Shown in pieces: positions 30,875-42,648 of a stretch of DNA of 64,000 nucleotides. The notes below the pieces were generated by a model. The model did no database searches and was not told the origin of the DNA. It saw only the letters and a list, made by a program, of their open reading frames with translations. Each line of letters opens with the position of its first letter. Position 1 is the stretch's first letter. Origin of the DNA: Haemaphysalis longicornis (lineage: Eukaryota; Arthropoda; Arachnida; Ixodida; Ixodidae); assembly GCA_013339765.2 (NCBI GenBank), contig CM023457.1:56817745-56881744 (forward strand). The letters run 5' to 3'. Position numbers and translations under genes: made by a program.

Positions 30875-31299
30875 GTAATCCTAATTAAGAAAACTGCAAA
30901 ACGAGGGCGTCATCCTTCGACTTCTAACCAGAAAACACACCAGACTGTATAATACTGGAAAGCAGGACTCCTCCCAGCCAGCTGCTTACTACCCCCAGAC
31001 CACCGGCCATGTGGAACGCTTTCCTCGCCCCCTCAGAATAGCTTTTATTTCTGTGAAAAGAGATTTCAGTGAGTGCCGTGCATTCGGTTACTTTCCGCCA
31101 TTCGATGTTTCCTAAAGAGCAAGCGAAAAACTCGTTCATTAATCGACAGCCCGCCTCCATGGTCATTTTTTTGACCAATCAGTGCATGTGTCGCCTGCCA
31201 GTGACAATATGCAGGAGCCAAGCATGCTGATGGGACCACTCAAGCTTAAGGCTACACTACCTTCCCAGCCGAAAGAAGTCTACATCACATCGTGCCTTT

Positions 31300-32530
31300 A
31301 AATTCGGCCTTCATTCAAGTGTGCAACCTATTCGCCGCTGGCACCCCTCCAAATCAGCCCTTTGTTCCTCACGCCTTCCTCAATACCATAAAAGGACCAT
31401 CGCTGTTTTCAAATGCATCCCGTTATAATAAGGTTTTTATATCTATAAAGTTCTGGCTATTGCTTTTTTTATTTGTACTTGCTTTTACTCTCCAGCTAGC
31501 CGAATACGTGAAAGCCCGTCCTGAGATGTCACACAGGTTGTGCCGAGCTGCCAAGCGCTCAAGCGTTGGCCTGACTGTCCCCGCTGCACCGAGAAGCAAT
31601 AAGCGCCTGCCCACGCCACAACGTTGTCCAATTCGGCTGCCGACAAATGGTCATAAGCGACGTCCACCGCTTTCTTAATCGAGCAAGCAGGCCGTCCTTC
31701 TTCCCCGTGACAGAAGATCGCAATCAATTTCGCCCAACCACTTCGTCTCTAACCCGCCACTGCTGCTCGCGACTTCGACCCTTCCCTTCTTTCGTGGCAC
31801 TTCGTGTGTTCTCTTACTTTGCTTTCCCAGATGTGCCGAACCATACTGCCTCCTTTCTATGTGTACATGTCACCCTACTTTTATCGCCGCATTTTCTTCG
31901 GCGTTCCTTTTATTGCTTGTATAGTTGCCCTTGTTTGTTTTGTCGCATTCGACGATTCTTTTTACCGGCTGTTTTTCTAATGAAAAGATTCTGTTTTTTT
32001 TTTCTTTTAAACAATAACGTATATCCTTCACCCGACGCTGACAGCGTTCCTCTTTCACATTTTCGGTTCGGCGTTTCCAAATTGACTACTCCGGCGGTCA
32101 GATGGTTTCTGATCCTCTTAAAGGAGGAAAAAAAAACAAAAAAAACAAGGAAGCTGTTTCATGCACTTCAACACTAAGTTTTCGCGGAAAAGATGGACGT
32201 GTTCTTGAATTCCGATACGGGCTATTTGTTCTTTGTAAATGGGTGATCTTATTATTTAACATGGAATCCACCGCTGCCAACCTCTCGTTCTGAGCATGGT
32301 CGGATTGGCGGTGCGCTCAATTCGTATAGCGGTAAGAAATTCGCCGGGCCGTACGGGCCGATTCCGTTTAGGCGTGCAGCCTGGGCTGAGTGAGGCGGGG
32401 ACCACGAATGGAGAGTTCGAAGATACGAAAGGAAACTAAAGTAAAAGAAAGGAATGATGAGCACGCACAAACCACACGACTATTGGCTGGATATAAACAG
32501 AACAATGATACGGGACATCCTTCACCTGAG
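31300..32530 (+). repeat. 1.2 kb dispersed repeat, copy 2
   Basis: Partner of the minus strand at 17225-18470, alignable almost throughout. A 128-codon frame (31292-31678) ends SNKRLPTPQRCPIRLPTNG and a 176-codon frame (31647-32177) overlaps it; the equivalent minus frames at 18491-18108 and 18077-17667 share this layout. Two overlapping frames kept in both copies suggest a former coding region, though similarity at DNA level alone could also carry them. The right end, ATCATTGTTC...CGGGACATCC, corresponds to 17225-17245. Confidence 0.7.
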
Positions 32531-32830
32531 CCCCTTTTATCCAACCGATTAAACAAAGTTCCCGCGTCTCTGTTTCGGTAACGTTTAAAACAGATAAGTG
32601 GCAATGTTGCTTCATTTATGCCTAGTTTGCATAAATTTATGTATAACACCAGAAGCTTTTGACCTGCTGGGGATTGTTCTTTTTTTTCATGTGCGGGGGG
32701 GAGGGATAATTTAAAGTTAGAGCCTAAGAGACTTTTACAGTTACTCATTGTGCCTATTTAATAACCCAGTGCCGATTCTTTTTGTTTACTACGCTTAAGC
32801 TGAACATTACGAACTGAAGCAACGAACACG

Positions 32831-32908
32831 AATGAATGAATGAAATGAATGAATGAATGAATGAATGAATGAATGAATGAATGAATGAATGAATGATGAA
32901 TGAATGAA
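32831..32908. repeat. GAAT microsatellite (LINE 3' tail)
   Basis: About 19 units of GAAT with two interruptions. On the minus strand it is an ATTC run directly after the LINE stop codon and ATTAAAGG, so it is probably the expanded 3' tail of the LINE at 32831-33830. Confidence 0.9.
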
Positions 32909-33052
32909 ACCTTTAATCAAAAACAGGCGCTGCTGTCAAGCCACCCACACGGCGGAGGTATCCACAGTCCGGATCACCTGGCTCTGGTTGGCTGCGCGGG
33001 CCCTGTAAAGCTGAATCCTAGGGCCCTTGCTGGGCAACCGCGCCGTCCACTG

Positions 33053-33298
33053 TTTGATTGATTGATTGTAGGGTTTAACGCGCCAGCGCAACGCAGGCGA
33101 TAAGGCGTGCGGTAGTGGAGGGCTCCGGCTTAATTTTGACCACCTGGGGATCTTAACGTGCGCCGAAATCTCGTACACACGGGCGTTTTTGCTTTTCGCT
33201 TCCATCAGAAAAGCGGCCTCCGTGGCTGGGAATTTGAACCCGCGACCTCGTGCTCAGCAGCGTAATGCCTTCGCCGCTGAGCCACCGCGGTGGATGCA
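33053..33298 (-). mobile_element. Full-length Ruka-type SINE nested in a LINE
   Basis: The minus strand shows the head GGTGGCTCAGCGGCGAAGGC, CTGAGCACGAGGTCGCGGG and TTCAAATTCCC (B box with one extra T), then the SINE body and the CAATCAATCAA tail. It is flanked by the 10 bp direct repeats CCGTCCACTG at 33043-33052 and 33299-33308. These lie inside the codons for Gln-Trp-Thr of the host LINE, so the SINE inserted after the LINE. Confidence 0.93.
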
Positions 33299-34002
33299 CC
33301 GTCCACTGCTGAAAGGAGGGATTGGAGATGGGTTGCATACCTGGAGTTTTGTGGCACTCCCATACCTGGTGGTATAGGGCGCCGAGTGATGAACAGTAAT
33401 TGCAAGTGGCTTGATACTTCGTTGTATAAATGGTATGGAGGAGGGTGCGGTGCCCATAGGCTTTGGTCTGGAGCCTTCTGTTGGTGGTGACGTAATCTCT
33501 GGTGAGTTGCGGGTGTGGATGAGGGGAGCATTTGCTGTTCGGTGTCGGTAGTGGGAAACGATGTCCGTTTAGCGCAGTATAGGTTGCTGATTACAATCCC
33601 AGGGTGATCCATACTCCAGCGAGGGACACGGCACGGTGAATATAAGCGCGGGCAGCGGCGTGAGCTGCCTCATTCACCTCGAGGGATTCGTCACCCCGAC
33701 ACCAGACCATGTACGCCTCGGGAGAGTTCAGGATTGCTTGGACAGTGTGAAGTGCCGTTTTGGAAATGCGGCCTCGTCGACAATTTCTTTAAGCTATCTG
33801 AGTGCCTGTGATCATGGTGATTGTAAAAAAAATATATTTCTCGTTTTCCGGTACGTGGGCCTGTACCGTACGTTTTTAATAATATTTTACCCCACCCCCT
33901 TTACGCTTCTACGTGGTGCATATATTATAGCGAGCCTGTTAGCCTATCGTTGGTCGGAAAATGTCGTGTCGTAAACAAAAAAAAAAAAAAAACGCGGGAA
34001 GG

Positions 34003-34320
34003 ACCCAGCAGTTCTTGCCCAAGACGCCGAGCGCATGTGTCAGGCTAATCAGGAGTGCAGCACAGAGCTCAATATTCGTGTAAAGAAACAACCACAAAGC
34101 GAGCATGGAAATCGTATGAAAGATTATAAGGCACCGGTGAACAATGCCACCCCCCCCCCCTCCATTTTTCTGGTAAAGATTAGCTGCTCTCCAGATGGGA
34201 CGGGCGTTGACGCCTAGTAGCCATGCGTCATCCTACTAGGCAGGGCCCAGCATTTGCCGAAAGAAGCCGAGCGCAAGCGACACGCCCACCGAGACAACGA
34301 GGAAGATCTCATACCCTCCA
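34003..34320 (+). pseudogene. Lys/Arg-rich 'AERKR' repeat-protein remnant
   Basis: The frame from 34009 reads DPAVLAQDAERMCQANQEC, and a second piece at about 34256 reads EAERKRHAHRDNEEDLI. The first piece matches the minus-strand peptide at 213-270. Two spaced copies of Asp-Ala-Glu-Arg / Glu-Ala-Glu-Arg-Lys-Arg fit the repeated basic motif of arachnid transposon proteins. A 16-17 A run (33976-33992) lies just upstream. Frame breaks and a poly-C tract (34148-34160) separate the pieces. Confidence 0.4.
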
Positions 34321-34329
34321 CCATCAGCG

Positions 34330-36550
34330 TATGTAGAGGTTTACAGCAGCTTCGCCGGACATGCACCTTCGCAGGGAGGGATGGCGACCATTTCTTTCTT
34401 TATGACTGACAGCGCAAGTTTGCCTCATGATCGCTTCTTTTCTCATCGGCGCAAAGCAAACATGGAATTTACCGAAAGCGCGGCTTCGCTGTATTTGTTC
34501 CCAATGAGATACGTATTTCTTTCGCCACGACCCCTTAGACGTAGTTTTGCTCAACTCTCCAATCTCAGCAAGCACTTTCTCTCTATACTTCTCTGACCAC
34601 GAAGACCCTGGACTTCGCCAGTAACTAATAATTTGGTTTACCAGTAACGCAGGAGGATTTCATTCATTGACTTATTTACTTATTCATTCAATAAATTGAC
34701 GCACATTTGTTTGTTGGTACCGTGGTCTCCCCTTCATTCATTTTTCAAGTTGGGCAGGTATTCGACAGTTCGTACTTTTTGTGCGTGTCTGTAACACATC
34801 AATCTTCATGTTAATGGTACGCGCATTCTTTTTCTGTCCCCGTCAAAACAATGTGCGAAAATATTTCTTCTTCAACGCCCCGAGATATGCGGAGCTGCAT
34901 GCTCTGGCGAGAGAAAGAACTAAAGAAAAGCAAATTGATAACATATTTAAGTCAATGTTCTAGGCGGGGTGCTCACCAGTCATTGTGCCGAGGAAAAGAA
35001 ATGGGGGTATGGATATATCATCCATGCGGAAAAAGACTAGACGACCGCGAAGACAGGTGGCTTGTGAATGGCCATTGTTTTCTTTTATTATGAGGGGTGG
35101 CGGATTTTATTCTGAATTATGCATGATGCAATTGGCGCCTCCGAGACGGCAAGAGGAAGACGCATTCGCCCCGTCTCTTACTCGACGTTCCCATCTTGGT
35201 GTGACGGTTAAGTCGTGCCTAGGATTCTGAATGGCTGCTTTGCCATACTTCGACGTAGCGAACGCGTGCTACTGAATACGGTTCTGGATAACGTGCTCAG
35301 GAATTGGATTGTGTTCCCGTTTCCAGCTGGTCATGGTCATTTTTTTCGGTAGCAGCTAAAATCTGTATGCGTGCGTGCGAGACCCTGCTGGTAGATTATC
35401 GTTTAGCTTGGCTTTTAGCTTGGCTTTTAGCTTGGCTTGGCGTCGTGACGGTTTGTGATAAGGTTGGCAACAATTGTGACCCCTGCGGGATTCCTCGACT
35501 TTGAAGGGGCAGTCCTGAACCTACATTACCAGGCCTATGTAGAGCTTTCAGAAGTGAACTGTGCGGGAAATCAATTGTTCTGGATTTCTGTAGATAAACT
35601 TGCTATCAGCTAAAATTTTGATAAAGCACTAGGATCACAGTAAAAAATAAATTGGCTGCTTGAACGCGGCGAAACCAAGTTTGTCGAGCGATAGCTGCTT
35701 TTGCACAGAGAGTGCCGAGAGAACGCGCCCACAATTGCAACGCAGAGACAAAACACACACGCTGCTCGGTCCAGTCGCCGGTCTCATTATCTATTGGCAC
35801 GCGCCATTACCCCCCCCCCTCCCCCCCCCGTTCGTAGAGATATTACACGATTCCATTGCTCAACCGTAGGAGGCGCTGGGGTTGACCTTGGCTGAGCTGG
35901 AAGGTCACATTGACCCTACGAGGTGTTTTTTTTTATTTTACCCTGAGTGATAGAGGTTTTGCTCCATAAAAAATACCCGGCCTGTGAGGACTGTATTTCA
36001 AGGGTCGTATTTTTTGCTCTCCAAATTACGCAACAGATTGTAGACATAGGTGATGTTTTAAGCGTTGGGCTATAAAGGGTGGGCCTTGTAGGCAGAAATG
36101 AGCTAGAGTGACAATGTGAAATGCTCCGTGTTACCTACGCAACCCAGCCTGACATGGTCAGTAAACAATGAGCGATTGAACATGGGGTTACGTTCCGTTG
36201 GTGAGCGCAGAAATATATATAGCACACTAAGAAACGTAAGTGTTAAAGCTGACGCACTTTTTGTGACTGCGCCACAACGCTTTGGCTGCTGAGGAATGGA
36301 CCTGTAATGCATCTGCTCCTTCAATATTATTCTTGTTCTCCAGAAGAAGACAAGAGTAATGGTCTCAGTAAGCAGTCGAATGACGGTGACACTGCTTCGT
36401 GTAATTTTCCCATACATTGATGGCGACCGTGGGCATAAGGGTTGGTCATTCTAGTTAAAAACTAAAATAAACCTTGACAGTTTACCCAAATATCTGGAAC
36501 TGTACTAATCCTTGTCAACGCGTAAATGTGGGCTAGTTGGTTAGAACTGT
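34330..36550. other. No gene seen
   Basis: Frames up to 104 codons without domains. At 35403-35440 a 12 bp unit (TTTTAGCTTGGC) repeats three times. Poly-C tracts lie at 35811-35829. Nothing else was recognised. Confidence 0.4.
35403..35440. repeat. Short tandem repeat, TAGCTTGGCTTT
   Basis: Three copies of a 12 bp unit, the last ending GCTTGGCTTGG. Confidence 0.8.
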
Positions 36551-36557
36551 GAAAAAT

Positions 36558-36664
36558 GGTTAAGTAGCGCGGTAAGGACGGGACAAAAGTAGCGACCACA
36601 CAGGACTAGCGCTAGTCTTGTGTGGTCTCTACTTTTGTCCCGTCCTTACCGCAGCTACTTAACC
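36558..36664. mobile_element. 107 bp perfect-centre fold-back element
   Basis: The left arm 36558-36610 starts GGTTAAGTAGCGCGGTAAGG and ends GGACTAGC. The right arm 36611-36664 starts GCTAGTC and ends GCTACTTAACC. The arms are reverse complements with about two substitutions and one inserted base, and no spacer separates them. Such a structure is typical of a fold-back or MITE-type transposon and should form a cruciform. It encodes nothing. Confidence 0.85.
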
Positions 36665-36669
36665 ATGTT

Positions 36670-37990
36670 TGTACTAATGCCTTTGCTCGAAATTCGCATA
36701 TGATTCGCCATCGAGTTCATTGTTATCTTCCTTAATTAGTCAGGTTCGTGTGAAGTGAATAATGCAACCACGAAGGTGCCACTGCCTTTGGTTACAGGTA
36801 GTTTAAGATCCACAATATCAATAAATCCTCACCGGGAGCTCGAAATTTGCGCGGTCTTTTTTCTGATTGTTCAAAATAAATGCAAGTAATATATCGGTAT
36901 AATGCAGCATGCTCATCTTTTTAGCCTATTAGGAAGGTAACGTTGTATATTTGTCACGTGCCCAATGAGGAGCGAATAACAAACACCCTTACCATCCCTT
37001 CATAGACAAAGTTGAGAGAAACGCGAAAGCTTTCTCACATCACAACTGAGTCAAAAGTGCATCGACACCTACGCCTAAAGTGCTTCCAATCAATCGTTAA
37101 ACCTTCGAAGACCGAAATCGCAAAACGAAGAACGACCCAATTCGATGATTTTGCGCGCACTACCTAAAGGCACCCATGAACGGTCGAAATGTGCACCCAT
37201 ACGTGGTTTATGAGATAAAGGTTTACTGTTGCAATCCTTCGTCATCGACGCGTGTATTGTCTTATCGAGTAGTGTTCCTTTTTCGATTTCAAGTAACCGC
37301 TCTAACACGATGGAAGCACGTTTTCAAGCACGCGCCGTGTCTTATCAGTTCTTTTCGGTCGACCAATTGGTCTTTGGGAAAATGCATTAGCTCTTAGGAT
37401 GCCAGCGGTCCCACTAAAAAAGCTTTCGCTTAAAAAAAAACCTTCTAAATAAAACTTGTCTCGGCTCTGGTACATTTTATCGATGCGAGGTTCCTGAAAG
37501 GAGAAATCGATTTGTTCCGGAACGGAGAAATCGACATGCAGCCCGGTCGTTATGTCCGGTAATCTCTCCCAGCTCTTCATGTCATTAGCGCTTGTCGTTC
37601 TTCACTGCGACGGACTAATAAAAACAGAAGTCAAGACCTTACGAGTTCAATAGGCTGAATCGAAGGTAGTCGGTGAGTAATTAACTTTTTTGCAGGTCAG
37701 CCTAAGAATAGCACACAGGACACTAAGAACATCGAACACTGAATAGTAGCATGTGTGTGTGCTTGTTTGTGTGTTTGTTCGCGCGTGTGTGTGTGTGGGG
37801 GGGGGGGGGGGGGGTCCTGAGGGTTTTTAGCTGGAGAGAAGTTTATTAGACCTTACAACTTTTTCGCGAGAGCAAACCGTTCGTTTTGGTGGGAAACAAA
37901 AGCCCATGCGAACTTTTTGAAAGTGCAAACGTGCGAAAAGAAAGGGGCTCACTTTTTATTTGAGCTGATTTAGCAACATCATAGTTTCAT
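36670..37990. other. No gene seen
   Basis: Only the GT/G tract at 37751-37814 stands out. The frames at 37090-37308 and 37302-37580 show no domain. Confidence 0.4.
37751..37814. repeat. GT-rich tract ending in an 18-G run
   Basis: Interrupted GT dinucleotides followed by G at 37797-37814. Such a run is prone to length error and to G-quadruplex formation. Confidence 0.9.
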
Positions 37991-37993
37991 ACG

Positions 37994-38480
37994 ACTAATA
38001 AATGCAAGGCTTCTGATTTTTTACTCGTATAAAACTTGCCATCAGTCTTCGATTTTTTGGGTCAGTTTTAGCGACCCGATTATTACGCCACAGCTTCCAG
38101 GGGTGAAAGTGCGCAGCTTTATTGCGATAAACGCACTTATGCCCCTCTATCCGAGAAAGACTTTTTCTAGGAGCGCCAATGCACCGTGGTTATAAAAAAA
38201 GTGGCTAAATTAATACCTGAGGCGCTTCTTCCCGCAACGTAACGACCAGTCATTAATCACTATACGCTCCCTATCTTAGCCATGTCTTTCGCAAAGAGCG
38301 CTGATCTTCCGTCCTCCGAGCATGACTCCCACGTGTCGTTAAGAGTTTCGCGTCGGAGATTAATGTCTTGCGCGATTACGAAGTACCGCTGGCCCGATGA
38401 ATTGTATAGCACGCTTCGAAAGATCTGAATTGCGGACTTTTAATCCGGTTCACGAAGAGCGGCAACTTAGGTGAAAGTAC
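37994..38480 (+). repeat. About 0.48 kb dispersed repeat, copy 2
   Basis: Partner of the minus strand at 10010-10490. The best-conserved part is 38250-38390, with TGTCTTTCGCAAAGAGCG, TGACTCCCAC and GGAGATTAATGTCTTGCG. It ends about 80 bases before the LINE remnant at 38560. Confidence 0.65.
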
Positions 38481-38559
38481 AAGCGATCCGAGCTACAAAT
38501 TCAAAATACCACCTGGACTCTCCAAGAGGGTAGAAGCCCTTCTAAAACCCATGCGCTTG

Positions 38560-39150
38560 TAAGTCGCATACACGCGCAACTCCCCCTGTAGGATGAAACG
38601 GACTACGTCGCCACCTCCAGCACCTTCTCTGTGAATGCGCTCGATTTAGTGAACAAAGGGTGGCCTTTGGAGTGTCTTTGGGACTGCCGCTTCCGTTGAA
38701 ATTCAACTAAAGGACGTTTTAAGTCCGTGGACATGTCCCAAACGTACTTTACGGGCTACAAAAGCTCTCATCACGTACCTGCAGCACACAGGTATAGACC
38801 AATGTCTGTAAATTATTATTTACCTCTGCGCGCACCAACTTCTCTAACATGCTCCCCATCATCTTTATGACGTCGGCATTTGGTGTAGCAAGTGAAGCAT
38901 TTTAGCCCGGCTAACATGGCCAGGCTTGATTAAAGATCGTTCTCTCTCCCTTTCTACCCCACGCCGCCCCTAGAGTAAAATACATTGTTCGAAAATACCT
39001 CTGCGCACATCACCTTCTTCAACATCCTCCCCATCACCTGTATGACGTCAGCATTTGGCGTAGCAAGTGAAGCATTTTAGCCCGGCTAACATCGCCAGAC
39101 TTCATTAAAGATCGTTCTCTCTCTTTCAACCCCACGCCACCCCTAGAATG
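38560..39150 (+). pseudogene. LINE C-terminus with tandemly duplicated 3' UTR
   Basis: The coding part reads HLQHLLCECARFSEQRVAF at about 38612-38668, then after a stop and frameshift CPKRTLRATKALITYLQHTG, IDQCL and a stop at about 38811. This is the Cys-rich end and the C-terminal helix of a Jockey/R1/LOA-type tick LINE, like the one at 7.1 kb. Downstream, 38821-38974 is repeated at 38996-39150 with about 90% identity by eye: GACGTC(G/A)GCATTTGG, CAAGTGAAGCATTTTAGCCC, ATTAAAGATCGTTCTCTCTC. The period is 175 bases. The repeated unit includes ATTAAAG, probably the polyadenylation region. Confidence 0.7.
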
Positions 39151-39159
39151 TTCCAAGAT

Positions 39160-42100
39160 GATTTTTCTTGGTTTTTGTGTCATGTATTTCTAATAGCGCT
39201 AACATTTCTTATCTGTATCAGCAAGTAGATGACGGCACCTTGTCGTTTGCCCAGAAGATAATTTTGTATGTTAGTTTTCTGTTCACTTTAGTGATTCAAG
39301 ACTCACAAGTGCCTGTTCCTAAACAAGACAGAGACTTGAAAAATTGGTGGAAAGAGTTGCACTGCCTATAGATGCATGCCCTGGTGAATGTATGAAGGCA
39401 ACACTATTCTTTGCTTACATAACAATGCGAATTTGTATTCGGGCTGAAAAATTGTAGAGCGAATAACTCCGTCTCGTAAGATTGTGGAATGTGTTACAAA
39501 AACTGAAATGGTTCAGATTCCTCATTAGCCTTCCGTCACTGCGCTTCGCATGGGAATTTTTAGAGTTTTTGCGTATGGAGCCTTCAATTCAAATATTTGC
39601 CTCTTGAACTACCGAGAACCGGTGGCAATAACTAGTATGCCCGAAAACTCAATGTCCCAGCTTTCGAAAAATTGTTACAAAATGACAGTATCTTGTGCAC
39701 CATGAGAACCAAACAATTTTAAGAAAGGCTCACATTTTAACTCCATTATATTATGCCCGGCATGATTTCTTAATCCATACGCTCTCTGCTATCTCTGGGT
39801 TTCCTCGAATTTTTAATTAAAAGCAGGCCTACCTGATTTTTCTACTACTAAAGATCTATAAAACAGGAGGAGGAGATATTTTTCGTCCATCGTATTTAAT
39901 GCATAGTCAATAATAACTAACTATAATCTTGAGTTTCGATGTTTGCCAAGATGACGGCCCCGAACTACGCGCGACGTCGAGTGGTTATTAGTTTGGTCTA
40001 ACGACATCGCTACTGCTCGGTGAGTCGTGGCCTCGGCAAATGTTTGCTAGATCGTATACCTGGAGGATGATGAGTTAAGCAACATCAACTAAAGTAACCG
40101 ATGAACGTAGGTCGTATCGCTTTCACCAGCGCGGGTTCAATAGAAAGAAAAGTAATTATCTTGGGCCGAGGAGTGCGCTGTATTTATTCTGTAGGTAATA
40201 TGTTTTTGAGAAACGATTACAAAAGAACAAAACAAAACTGCTGTTTTAGGAGCCACGTTCAACCAGAAGTCATTCTTTATTCACGAAACTTCAAAAGCGG
40301 TCGCCAGGCAGCGGCTGTCGTGAAATAAATGTGGTCTTTAGCAAGAGAAGCGTATTTTTTGTTACCATAAGGTTTCTGCCTTTGTTATGCTGTAGCAGAA
40401 ATCTTTGGGACATAGTGATACATTGCGTGGAATGATCTCTTGGTATTTTTTTCCCGGTAAATAATGTTCGTATCTGTGAACCTTGTCCTCGGTGCTGGTA
40501 GTTAGGTAATTTTGTTGGCTTTATATAACTCTCCCGCAGGGAAACTGCTGTTAGGGAGGTGCTTTTCTGCCACTGAACGTCCGGTCTGGTTTAAAGGGCC
40601 TTAACAAAGAGGGTGCCATTAAGCGATGCCGGTAACGGCACGCAAAAAAAGTGAAGCGGAAAGGCCACTTTCAAAATCCTGCTGCAGATGGCGAAATTAT
40701 GATTTACGTAAACAACGGAAAAAAAATTGCACCCTGTTTGTTCCGGGTAAACCGGAAATCTTTGAACAAATATTTCAACAAAAATCAATAAAACAAGTAT
40801 TGGTGAGTGTTGGTGAAAATTTGTTAGCCCAGCAGCCGTGTAGGAGGCAACAGAAACACCTCTGCGCGCTATATACTAGTGTTCCATCGCGGCTCGGCAT
40901 CCTTCAAGTAGCCGCGCTCTCTCCCGAAAGTGGATGCCCAGATTTTGGAAAGTGTTTCTGCCTAACATGTTGCGCCCTCTGCTACTCGTCGCGGATGTAA
41001 ACAGTAAGAGTAAAGCGAGAAGTCCTCCAAGTGATGTGTCCCTTGTGCGCAAAGGTATAACAGAACAGAAAAAAGAGCCCTATATGCACAAAAAAGCAAC
41101 GTTTACTACCAACAACGTTGCGGGAACAAAGCCTTGCCAACTAGGTAAATCCACCAGTGTTTCACTCACTAAAAGGTGCTTTTATTCATTCTTCGTGCTT
41201 CCTTTAGATCTTCATTCAGTTAGAAGTTGAAAACACTTTTTATTGAGCCTTACCCTGCAAGATTCCCTTGCCATGTATTTCTTTTATCATTCATCGCTGG
41301 TTTTGTGCGAAGGAATTTGATGCGCGAAGAAAAGGCACAAGAAAAAGAACCTTCAGTGGTGTTTGGGGGATCTACACTTGTTTGTGGGTTTTTTTTTGTA
41401 CTACATTGTAACGGGACTGTTCGCGCCACGGTACAACCGGGTTTAAGTATAACCTGTTAGTGCACCCGAATTTTACGATAATTAAAGTAAAAAACATAAT
41501 GACGCATTCCGATTTGAGGCTTCCCAACGCACTGTTTGCAATAGAGTAAGTAATTATTCCTCTGGAAAATTTAGCAGTTTTTGATTCGAGCCGTCTGGTA
41601 CCCGGATCATACTGTCTAAATAAATCAACACGCAAAATACATCATGTATAAATAAATAAATGTCTAAATAAAGGAAAAAAATCAACACACTGACCTGCTT
41701 TTGAAGCAAACAGCGCTCACTGTCATGCCCTTTATATTCAGTACCAAACTCTTAGGCACCCGGCTACGCGCAACCTGAATACTACCTAGAATTACGGGCA
41801 CCTCCAGGAAACCAAGGCCCTGTTCGGATCATATCGTTATGATTAAACCGTTTTTCATGCTGAATATGTACTTGATTAGTGGCGTCAATAGGAAAGCGTG
41901 CCGAGATGAGTACGGTTTAAGTGCGGCGAAGATTAGCATGGGTGATTATGAGCACAATTCCGTAGATGCGACATGTTTTTTGCAAACCTTTTATTCTTCA
42001 TAAAACTCACACAGGGCGAAAAAAAGACATTCTTAGATAAAATCAGCTGAACAAAAAAAAGAAAAGAGATGACACCGGTTACAATACAAGCGGTCATTAC

Positions 42101-42600
42101 AATCGCGATCGTGGACGACTGAAAAGACGCAGAACGCCCCCCCCCCCACAAAAAAGAAAAAGAAAAATTGTACATCGCAGATGAGAAAAGTGGTGGTAGA
42201 ACAGAAGCTTGCCAAGGCTGGAATACAAATAAGGGATAGTCACCGCAGGGAGAAATAACTTGGCAACGTTGGATGAAAAAGTGCGTGAAAATGCGAACAA
42301 CAGGTGGGACCGTATACGGGAGCTTGTAAGCAAAAAATTCCTCGGGCCCCTTAGCCTGCATATGTTGGATTTGAAGACGAAGCCCTAGCGATTTCGAAAG
42401 TACTTCTTTACTGTTCATAGTTGTATTCGCCACGTTCCGTCCTTTTCTTCGTATTTTGACGTGAATTACTCCAGTGAAGACTGACCGCACTCTACCCTGC
42501 AGCGTCCGTACTCCGCAACACCCGTTCTACGAACGTGCCGCCACTGTGCGCAATTCTTAGTGCACTAGTCAGGCTAATATTTGCTCCATTCTACTGAGGT
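39160..42600. other. No gene supported
   Basis: Frames up to 185 codons (41933-42490, minus) are Phe/Ser/Cys-rich with no domain and are within chance length. Poly-C and poly-A tracts lie at 42138-42160. No repeats were recognised. Confidence 0.4.
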
Positions 42601-42603
42601 GCC

Positions 42604-42642
42604 AAGTTAGGGCTGTGGTTAGAGCACTTGGGTTCAAATCCC
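42604..42642 (+). ncRNA. tRNA-like fragment (no anticodon arm)
   Basis: GCTGTGGTTAGAGCAC resembles a D arm with A box, and GGGTTCAAATCCCAC is a good T arm with a B box match (GGTTCAAATCC). The anticodon arm that should separate them is absent. It is therefore a tRNA-derived fragment or SINE remnant, not a tRNA gene. It directly precedes the gypsy integrase remnant. Confidence 0.4.
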
Positions 42643-42648
42643 ACACAG

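Larger units (their letters stand above)
30010..31290. other. No complete gene; candidate exon and microsatellite inside
   Basis: Apart from the candidate exon at 30117-30341 and the triplet repeat at 30803-30874, I see no features. Confidence 0.4.
32831..33830 (-). pseudogene. Tick LINE 3' half, split by a nested SINE
   Basis: Reading the minus strand: SQALR, a stop, LKEIVDEAAF, KTALHTVQAILNSPEAYMVW, CRGDESLEVNEAAHAAAR (RNase H; the catalytic Asp expected before S-Q-A is lost), then YVTTNRRLQTKAYGHRTLLH, YCSSLGALYHQVWECH and SNPSFQQWT at about 33310. The Ruka SINE (33053-33298) interrupts here. Beyond it the frame resumes as QWTARLPSKGPRIQLYRARA, VIRTVDTSAVWVA and a stop at about 32937, followed by the ATTC tail. 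Several frameshifts precede the SINE. The gene layout equals the remnants at 16.3, 28.9 and 58.3 kb. Confidence 0.75.

Noticed and set aside
40626..41000. 124-codon ATG-started frame
   Set aside because: About fifteen frames of this length are expected by chance by rough count; no domain found.
41933..42490. 185-codon minus-strand frame
   Set aside because: Phe/Ser/Cys-rich and crosses poly-C and poly-A tracts; no domain.
42604..42642. tRNA gene
   Set aside because: The anticodon arm is missing, so it cannot encode a tRNA; kept only as a tRNA-like fragment.
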